Source of the DNA: Lutraria lutraria
Taxonomy: Eukaryota; Mollusca; Bivalvia; Venerida; Mactridae
Direction: 5' to 3'
Assembly: GCA_964023205.1 (NCBI GenBank)
Contig: OZ026851.1
Coordinates: 15,045,637-15,109,636 of the forward strand
DNA length: 64,000 nucleotides
Position numbers and translations under genes: made by a program. Of the stretch, positions 56,701 through 64,000 are shown piece after piece. Below the pieces are notes generated by a model. That model did no database searches. It saw nothing but the letters and a program-made list of their open reading frames with translations, and was not told where the DNA came from. Each line of letters begins with the position of its first letter. Within the stretch, counting starts at the first letter, position 1.

Positions 56701-59700
56701 TAAAAGATGAAGTAGAACAAGCAGAAGGTATCCATAAACGATGAAGTAGAACAAGCAGAAGGTATACATAATCAAGGAAGTGGAACAGAAAGAAGGTATC
56801 CATAAACGATGAAGTAGAACAAGCAGAAGGTATCCATAATCAAAGAAGTGGAACAGCAGAAGGTATCCATAAACGATGAAGTAGAACAAGCAGAAGGTAT
56901 CCATAAACGATGAAGTAGAACAAGCAGAAGGTATCCATAATCAAAGAAGTGGAACAGGAAGAAGGTATCCATAAACGATGAAGTAGAACAGCAGAAGGTA
57001 TTCATAATCAATGAAGTAGAACAGCAGAAGGTATTCATATCGATGAAGTAGAACAACAGAAGGTATTCATAAACGATGAAGAAGAACAAGCAGAAGGTAT
57101 CCATAAACGATGGAGTAGAACAAGCCAAGCAGAAGGTATCCATAAACGATGAAGTAGAACAAGCAGAGGGCATTCATAAACGATGAAGAAGGACAAGCAG
57201 AAGGTATTCATAATCAATGAAGTAGAACAGCAGAAGGTATTCATAAACGATGAAGTAGAACAAGCAGAAGGTATACATAATCAAAGAAGTGGAACAGACA
57301 GAAGGTATCCATAATCAATGGAGAAGAACAAGCAGAAGGTATACATAATCAAAGAAGTGGAACAGGAAGAAGGTATACATAATCAAAGAAGTGGAACAGG
57401 AAGAAGGTATACATAATCAAAGAAGTGGAACAGGAAGAAGGTATACATAATCAAAGAAGTGGAACAGGAAGAAGGTATACATAATCAAAGAAGTGGAACA
57501 GGAAGAAGGTATACATAATCAAAGAAGTGGAACAGGAAGAAGGTATCCATAATCAATGAAGAAGAACAAGCAGAAGGTATACATAATCAAAGAAGTGGAA
57601 CGGGAAGAAGGTATACATAATCAAAGAAGTGGAACAGGAAGAAGGTATACATAATCAAAGTAGTGGAACAGGAAGAAGGTATCCATAATCAAAGAAGTGG
57701 AACAAGCAGAAGGTATACATAGTCCATGAAGTGTGGAAACTCAAATGTATCCAAAGCCAACGAAGTGGAACAAGTAGAAGGTATCCATAAACGATGAAAT
57801 AAGAAAACTCAAAGGTATCCATAGTTGATTAAGTGAGAAAAGTCAAAGATGTCCAAAGTCGATTAATTGTTAATTTAGTCGACTAAGGTAGCCTTATCGA
57901 TACATTGCAATGACTTCAACCTATTTACAGTCGATGTAATGAGAAAAGTGAAATGAATACACAACCAATAATGCTGGAAAATCAAAGGTTACCATAGTTG
58001 ATGAAGTTTGAAGAATCTAAAATATGATTACATAATTATAGAACACTACTGTCCACTATCAGCTGAACGTACACAGTATCGTTACAAGACTTTAATGTTA
58101 TAGAAATTGAGTGTTAGTTGTAAGACGTGAATTGTGCGCAAGTTTAATCATTGAGTTAAAAGTTGAATATGAGAATATATCCAACTGAGCTTTATGAGTG
58201 ATTTGGATATAAGATTAAGTACGTAGCATTAAGAAGGCACAAGCAGTCAATTAAAGTATAAGTACGACATGTTTTGTATATATGTCAATAATTGTTATGA
58301 ATTGAGTGCATTATACTTAAAACTCTTCTATGAGTTAATCTTTGAATTTAACAATAAATCGACCTACATACTGGTATATTGGTCTATCAATATATACAAA
58401 AATCTACGTAAAATATTTGTGTGTAACAATATGAATAGAGTTCATGTATATTTTTATATCTTCACCATAGTAACGATTTCTAAAATCGAGAGAAAAAAAC
58501 TGAATTCATCAAGTTAATATAATAAAGTGCACGAGCGAACACTCAAGTTGAATTACTTGTAATCTCTCGTTCAATTTAGCAGTAGCATTTTCAGTAAGTG
58601 TATATCGCTAAAACACTCGCATCTCTGCGGCAGCGTCTTCTCCTTGTACTTACACACGCCGCGGTATTTCTTTGAAGTTAAAACAGTTATTCAAATTTAA
58701 GCACCGACGGCCTTTGAAGTACAGATTAGTTCTAGTATTTATGTAATAAACAACAAGCATTCTTAGATGAAATCCAGAAAACGATTTTCTACAAACCTTT
58801 GATGTTTGTAAAATAACTCCATATCTTATCTTTTTTAGATTGGCCAAATGCTACTGATGTTTTAATAGTTAAGTCTTTTCACATTTTCCATGCAACAACT
58901 TTTTTCTCAAAGACCCGATTCCTCTTAATGTTTTCATGTAATGCCTTTGTAGGTTCACAAACGTATTAGATCTCTGACTAAAATATTCTTACGATAGTGA
59001 TTCGAATTCGAGCTACTTTCGCTCGATTTATTCTATATTTTACAAATCTGTTCACACAAAGGATTGTTAAATAATTTACTAAAATCATGGCTTTTATTAG
59101 ATATGTTGTTTTAGTGGAATTATTAAAATAAGGTAAGATACTATTTTAAATAGTTGTTACATTTTACACAGGATGTCTGAGGTTTTGAAAATGAGTGTTC
59201 AAGACCCAGTCTAAGAAAGCGCTGTTACCATTGGTTAGTCTCAATTCTCAGTTCAGAACAACCAATCAACTGCTTTGAATTTTAGACTTGTCTTCAACTT
59301 CCAAGTTTTTAAACTTCAAACCCCGACAAGCTTTCTGGCGCTACCTACGTCACATGGCAATATCGAATTTGAAAGAAAATCCACTCTACTTTTGTATAAG
59401 TATTCGTGAATTTATCAATTATCAATCTAATCTCCATTTATCTGAAATGCCGATAACGTTCCGAGGAAGACCGTATATCCAGTCTATATGACGTATCCGA
59501 ATATCGGTAAAGTTCATTGCTTCTGATTTTAAAGGTAGCGAATAATGGCAAATAGCATCCTGTTAGTCGTGTGAGGACAGGGCCGGAGGAAGCTATTTCA
59601 GATTGGGTTGGGGCTATTTTAAGTGGGTTTTTTTCTGAGGGTGGAGAAAAAATGTAACTTCTTTAATTACCATTACAGTCGAAATATTTTTTTCGCAGGG

Positions 59701-61419
59701 GGGGGGGGTAAACCAAAGCAATAGTTTCCCGCTTTCTATGGCCCTGGATGATTATATGCATGCAATTTGTAGACTTTGGTAGTGTTTTTGTATTGATATA
59801 TAACATTTATGTGGCCTTTAAGTTCTCAGGTATAAATATATGATTTAAGTTTCTTAAACACTCCTTATTTCTTTACTAATCCTGTAGCAAAGCGTATTTG
59901 TTTTAATTATACAAAGTTTGAAGCATAAATCTGTTTTCAGCGTAAACTAAATAGTAAAATCTTTGTAATATACCTTAGACATTGTCTCTATATAAAAATC
60001 ATAATTATTATTAGAAGCAAGTAGATAAAATAAAATTACTTAAAGAATGAAGCCATTAGCTCCTGGCTTTTGCTAATTAAATTTTGTAATTTTAAAAATT
60101 GCAATACAGAGACCTGGCTCCGATTTTTCTTGCTAAGTTTACTTTCATCTTGGTTGGACTTCAATGTTTAACGTTGTTAATTAGCCGTAGAAAAGTACAG
60201 CTGATGGCATAATATTGCACGAGGTCTATGAGCATTGAGATGCCTGTATCTACATGTCTCGAAACGTTTAGACTGAAAGTATATACTTTTTTGTAGGTTT
60301 CCGTGATATTTTGTGAAAACAATGATATTCCTTTGAGTTACTGTCTTTTTAAGTTTGCATTAAAGACTTTGGGAGAAACCCCTTTTTTAAAAGATTAGAG
60401 ACTTAAGAACATCCATTTCAATGAAAACTCATGGTAAAGAATGCAATTACAAACTATTATTCTCGTCAAATAAAGTCTTTATTATTATTATTATTGATAC
60501 AGAAAAATATAGGTCATCTTGCAACGTCAACAGAAATTAATACTTTTCTATTTTTCAAAAAGGGCAACAAATCTTACACAGGTTAAAAAGGTTAAGGCCA
60601 TTTAATTTGACCCCCAAGGTCGTCCTAATTTTGAGTCTTTATTTATTCCTTACTTTATTGCTATTCAGCAGGGCACACGTTTGATACATTTTGTGTGTGT
60701 CGTTAAACGCGTTTGTAAAGTCCACAGAATAGAGCGCCAAAAAGTATTTCTGATGTTTAGACAAGAACATTTGACATTAAAAGCTGAAATAAACACTGGG
60801 ACAAGTATTTCTAAATTAAGCCATTATTAGTTCTAAAGATGGACGTCATCGCAAAACGAATTGTAGTATAATTTATCAAAATCGTATATTTTTTTAAATG
60901 TTGAAGCCATGCGTTGTGAATGAGCATTATATGAGAATTCTTTGGCACGAGAACTACATGTAATAATGTAAAATTAGAACAAGTATCTCTAATTAAAGAG
61001 AGTAGCAATCAACTCGTGAATTGAAAATTCAAAATATATTGCCAACTTAGATTGTAATTCATTTGTGAATTGTACAAACAACAACAAATAAACTCACTCG
61101 TTTATTCGCATGACAAAAACTATTATCACAAAATATTAAAAAATGCAAGCGTATATAAAACTGATTAAAAAAACATAGGTTTTTATCAATTCACAACATA
61201 ACCTAAAGCTTTATAAAATCATGAAATATTTTAATATCAAAACGAGAAAATATTCGTTCAGTAAAAATCTTACCTCGTGCTAGAATTCGCGAAAATGATT
61301 TTCGTGCCGTTGTGCAGTTCCAACGTCGATGTTGAAATTGATACTGACATTCAGCGATCGCTAATTTGGCTCCCATGACTGCTTCTCGCACTATCTCTTT
61401 TTCGCGTCGACATATCAAT
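53326..61419 (-). CDS. Wnt6: Wnt6 secreted signalling ligand (three 3' coding exons; 5' end not found)
   Basis: Joining complement 61419-61274, 54855-54581 and 53787-53326 gives 293 aa in one frame with GT-AG introns. The product is a secreted Wnt ligand. Motifs in order: [108 protein letters not shown] with the acylated serine, REVGNRLKDKFDGASKV, SNDGRSL, IKPPSKEDLLYTENSPNFC, GIDGCTLMCCGRGY and CQFIWCCQVMC. RILxRDTRETAFVFAVTAAG, LLQCxC, GGCxDDVNFG and CHGLSGTC mark it as Wnt6. The N-terminal exon(s), entered through a phase 2 intron at 61420, are missing or lie beyond the window. It converges on Wnt1. Confidence 0.93.
53788..54580 (-). other. Wnt6 intron between the last two exons (0.8 kb)
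   Basis: Holds a plus-oriented dispersed element (54150-54507). The frame at 53831-54043 is not recognised. Confidence 0.75.
54150..54507 (+). mobile_element. Dispersed element of molluscan type
   Basis: Starts with a possible tRNA-like head (GGTACGGTGGTATGGAGTCG, then GGTCATAGGTTAGAAGC). It continues with GAACTTGACCATTGGCCTCA, CCAACTGAATCTGAAGAGCT, TCTAGTTATTGGTCGGGC and GGTTTGGTTACGGACGGACA, and ends in GCAAAGCAATATACCCCC and GAAAGGTGGCATAATCA. From memory, this 3' part closely resembles a repeat very common in bivalve genomes, which is one reason for the phylum suggestion. Confidence 0.65.
54581..54855 (-). CDS. Wnt6: Wnt6 middle coding exon
   Basis: Acceptor tttttccag|AC (phase 1), donor CGTAGA|gtatgt (phase 0). 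Encodes DTRETAFVFAVTAAGVVYTV, TKACSRGALLQCACDNNI, DGEWEWGGCHDDVNFG, a basic stretch DDRRRKKTGDL and SHNNEAGRR. The residues predicted beyond 54855 and below 54581 are intronic. Confidence 0.96.
56182..57735. repeat. 34-bp satellite (about 46 units)
   Basis: Two main variants of a 34-bp unit: A, CATAAACGATGAAGTAGAAC then AAGCAGAAGGTATC, and B, CATAATCAAAGAAGTGGAAC then AGGAAGAAGGTATA. They alternate in the left half, while B forms a homogenised block at about 57340-57660. Single-base length variants also occur. Units decay to the right as far as about 57850. On the minus strand all three frames are open because the period is 1 mod 3 and the unit has no stop; the MDTFCLFYFIVYGYLLLV-type frames are repeat products. 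Confidence 0.95.
59578..59745. mobile_element. Small hAT-like MITE
   Basis: CAGGGCCGGAGGAAGC at the left and GCTTTCTATGGCCCTG at the right are inverted repeats agreeing at 13 of 16 positions. It is internally G-rich and includes a G11 run at 59698-59708. No clear 8-bp target duplication. Confidence 0.55.
60478..60496. repeat. (TTA)n microsatellite
   Basis: Short run of five to six TTA/ATT units. Confidence 0.85.
61274..61419 (-). CDS. Wnt6: Wnt6 coding exon (N-terminal core)
   Basis: Acceptor tatctttcag|A (phase 2), donor ACGAG|gtaaga (phase 1). Encodes LICRREKEIVREAVMGAKLA, IAECQYQFQHRRWNC, TTARKSFSRILAR. The ICRR and ECQxQFxxRRWNC motifs belong to the Wnt N-terminal domain. The frame beyond the donor (61273-61203) is intronic. 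Confidence 0.95.
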
Positions 61420-64000
61420 CTGAAAGATAAATTAAAAGTAACCTGAAACGATTAGAATTTAGAAATGGAGATAAAAAAGATGCAGTTTAAAATACATGTA
61501 TGTTGGAGACAAAACAAACAGGGTTGTAAATAAATGTGTGACTAATTGAGGTGTATGGTTATGTGCGCATGAATTGAATTGGATGCGGAGTTGAGCAGTG
61601 TCGGGATAAACAGTGTGCGGTGTAAATCAGTAAAGATAAAATAATGTAATAATATATTAATGCGGTGTCAAAGATAGTAAATACTAGTGCAGTGGTCACC
61701 CTGATTTTACAAGCAATAATGTTTTGAAAGTTAATTTTATTCTAATAATTTCAGTTAGCGATGCATGAAAATAAAAGTTAGGATAACAAAATAAGATCGA
61801 GACAGGATTGGTGTACATTATTGAATAGGTACTAACTCATAAAATAGTTCTGCTGGTACCCATGACTCGGATGATTCAGGCAGGTGCTCGCTAAATAGAT
61901 TTGGAAGAAATCGGATCGAGGATGCGGGGTTGTTCGTTTCTAAATTTCTAAGTACGGGATAAATAAACAGTACACTATTAGTTCGTATGATTTCATTGTA
62001 TAATTCTGCGAATGAAATATTGTAACGTATAGATATTTACGTCGAAACTGTTTATAATCAAATTTTTGAGGTTTTGAATAACTAATGTCTAGAGCAAGTC
62101 AGTTATCTTATTTGCAAATTAAATTATTTTTTAAAACAATTTTACGACTAAACTGCACCAGTTATATGTAGCGTAAAATATAAAATAGCAAAACATACAT
62201 TATGATATATTAAATATATTTGCAAAGAGTCACCAATCTATGTATATTTCATAATGTAAATAAATTAGTGTCAGAAATGTTTAATGCAAAATTGTAATAA
62301 ATAAACAGAAGATACTATAAAAGTAAGAAAATAATGTTGATATTTAAGTGAAATTCTCAAATTTAATGAAGCGTCGTTCCATCAAACAGATAAATGTTTA
62401 AATAAATCAAAACTTATAGGCCTGTTAGCGTTCAATAACTCAATATAATACATTGAATTGCTGTTTCTAAGCGACATAACGTCGAATCTCCGGTTTTTGC
62501 CGCCTGTTACAAAAAATATGACGTTGCACATTTGTACTCATTGTATCCGTCATAATGATGTTCGTTGATGGTAAACATTGAAAAAGTCTTCTCCGATATT
62601 TGATAAACGTATTTATCGAGATGTAAAATAATTGTGTTAGTTTCGCATTCAGCCACATTTCCGTATTTACATCTGAAATCGATTTTGCATTAAGTTTTAG
62701 TTAGTGTCATAATTTATAGGCAACATTAAAGGCATCAAATTGTGCTGGTTTATACTAGAATCTGATTTATGGTCCTTCATACATTTGTACAAGCGTTGAC
62801 TGTGATTTTTCGCTATATTTACTGCCGTATATCGGCAGTTTCCACTAGCAAAATTTCCTTCATTTTCCCTTTAAAATGACCAGAATTTTCCCCTAACAAG
62901 AAGTGTTTTCCACATGATCATGTAAAAAGAAGAAAAATACAACAGTTTTCACACCTATCACCAATTACAGTGTAGTAATATTTATGATTTAAACAACTAA
63001 ATAATCACATATTCCATAGAAAATAAATGTTATTATAAATTTCCCATTTTGAAAGATGTTGTGCTAAATATCCCCCTTTTTGTCGGGCATGGGTAGTGAG
63101 AAAAGTTTGAATAAAAACACTACTTGGTCATAGTTCGATCCACTAAATTCCCAGGACTTCTTTACTTCTTGTTCGGATTTAAAATCTGTATTCTTGTTTT
63201 AAAATTTTTACTACGTTTTACAAAATACAACCACTAGGTATCGAACTTTTACCACACATCAGGTATATGGGTAACATGTTTACCTACAAACAGAGATGTC
63301 AAGGGGGTTCCAAATGAGTTACCTTTTTAAAACTTTTTTGTATATGTATGCCAACTCAATTATTCATACTTATTATATTCACGCACATTTTGCACATTGG
63401 TACGATATAAATTGAGCACGGAATCGAAATGAGATTCGGGTTCGCGAACTCTTTGCCTAAGAGTTGGGCGGTTTTTTTTCGTAGACGCTTTCATGGAACT
63501 CTCCTATATTAGAGTCAAATAAAAGAAATCCGCATCAATTAGACGCTTGTTAATTCCGTGTGTCTTGTCATGAGTACGTGAAAGATATTCTATGTCCAAT
63601 CAAATTCGTTAATTTTCAGTAATTAATTTGTAAAAGTTTGGAGAAGTAGAATAAATTGTTAAGCGTGGCGTTTTTATCTGGAACACGTTAGAACTTTAAC
63701 GAGACCTTATCAAATTGTTAATGATGTATAAAGTATGCTGATCGTGCACTGCGCGTGCGGCGTGAACTGGAATTCTTAATTATCCCATTTTTTTATACAG
63801 AATGTGAAGTATTTTAATGTGGTACCAGAAAATTGCCATTGTGTGGTTTTAAATGTTTAAATATAATTATTGCTACTCAGTTTTCTATTGTACCTACTTC
63901 ATTTCAAAAATCATATCTTGATAACATACGTTTTTTATAAGCAGGAAAAATCTTGCAGCAGAACTTACTTTTATTTCGAATTTTACGATACCGCTCAGTA
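61420..64000 (-). other. Wnt6 upstream intron, no exon supported
   Basis: The preceding Wnt6 exon should end in phase 2 after a conserved W..xxGxP...C.K.xxL.xxQ stretch. I found no such match on the minus strand to the end of the window. An open stretch at 61818-62036 (see findings) is the best of weak candidates. The frame 62467-62658 has no Wnt motif. Confidence 0.5.

Larger units (their letters stand above)
54856..61273 (-). other. Wnt6 intron (6.4 kb)
   Basis: Contains the 34-bp satellite (56182-57735), a small hAT-like MITE (59578-59745), a G11 run (59698-59708) and a (TTA)n tract near 60478-60495. No supported nested gene; frames at 58269-58517, 58650-58847 and 59288-59491 are not recognised. 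Confidence 0.8.

Noticed and set aside
56014..57244. Minus-strand frames of 69 to 181 codons with MDTFCLFYFIVYGYLLLV-type repeats, resembling membrane proteins
   Set aside because: Produced by the 34-bp satellite, which is open in all three frames because its period is 1 mod 3.
63200..63300. B-box-like GTTCGATACC on the minus strand as a tRNA or SINE
   Set aside because: No convincing A box, cloverleaf or tail could be recognised.
63420..63510. Minus-strand 44-codon frame (MKASTKKNRPTLRQRVREPE...) as the missing Wnt6 N-terminal exon
   Set aside because: No signal peptide, no Trp or Cys pattern of a Wnt N-terminus, and no phase 2 donor.

Overview
Organism. This is animal nuclear DNA: AT-rich, intron-dense and full of tandem repeats, SINEs and MITE-like elements. 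Two spliced Wnt genes are present. The repeat families (tRNA-derived SINEs with GTTAAAC/CAAACAAA tails, and an element ending in a GGACGGACA...CAATATACCCCC-type tail) are ones I associate with molluscs, probably a bivalve. That phylum call is an inference from repeats and Wnt content, not a proof.

Layout. (1) 1-15.3 kb is non-coding DNA upstream of Wnt1. It holds a tRNA-Arg(CCT) gene on the minus strand, several SINE copies (one pair forming a palindrome), and four minisatellites; one of these repeats CACGTG E-boxes and one repeats TGACGTCA sites. (2) 15.5-46.3 kb is Wnt1 on the plus strand: six coding exons giving 378 aa. Introns are about 14.1, 10.0, 2.1, 1.2 and 2.2 kb, and there is a 27-nt microexon that carries an N-glycosylation sequon. 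(3) 46.3-53.3 kb is intergenic, with a tRNA-like sequence and a fold-back element. (4) 53.3-61.4 kb is Wnt6 on the minus strand. The three 3'-most coding exons are present; the signal peptide and N-terminal exon(s) were not found. (5) 61.4-64 kb has no exon I can support.

How it fits together. Wnt1 and Wnt6 lie tail to tail, 7.1 kb apart. Both belong to the ancient Wnt9-Wnt1-Wnt6-Wnt10 cluster and encode secreted, acylated, cysteine-rich ligands for Frizzled/LRP receptors. They share two intron positions and phases: phase 1 just before the RET motif, and phase 0 just after NNEAGRR. No Wnt9 or Wnt10 sequence is visible; if the cluster is intact they should lie outside the window.

Novelty. I found no new enzymatic or defence system. 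The most interesting signals are the Wnt1 microexon, the placement of a repeat or mobile element within about 40-400 bp upstream of every Wnt1 exon from 2 to 6, and the motif-bearing minisatellites upstream of Wnt1. Most long uninterrupted reading frames here are by-products of tandem repeats; the real genes are split into short exons.
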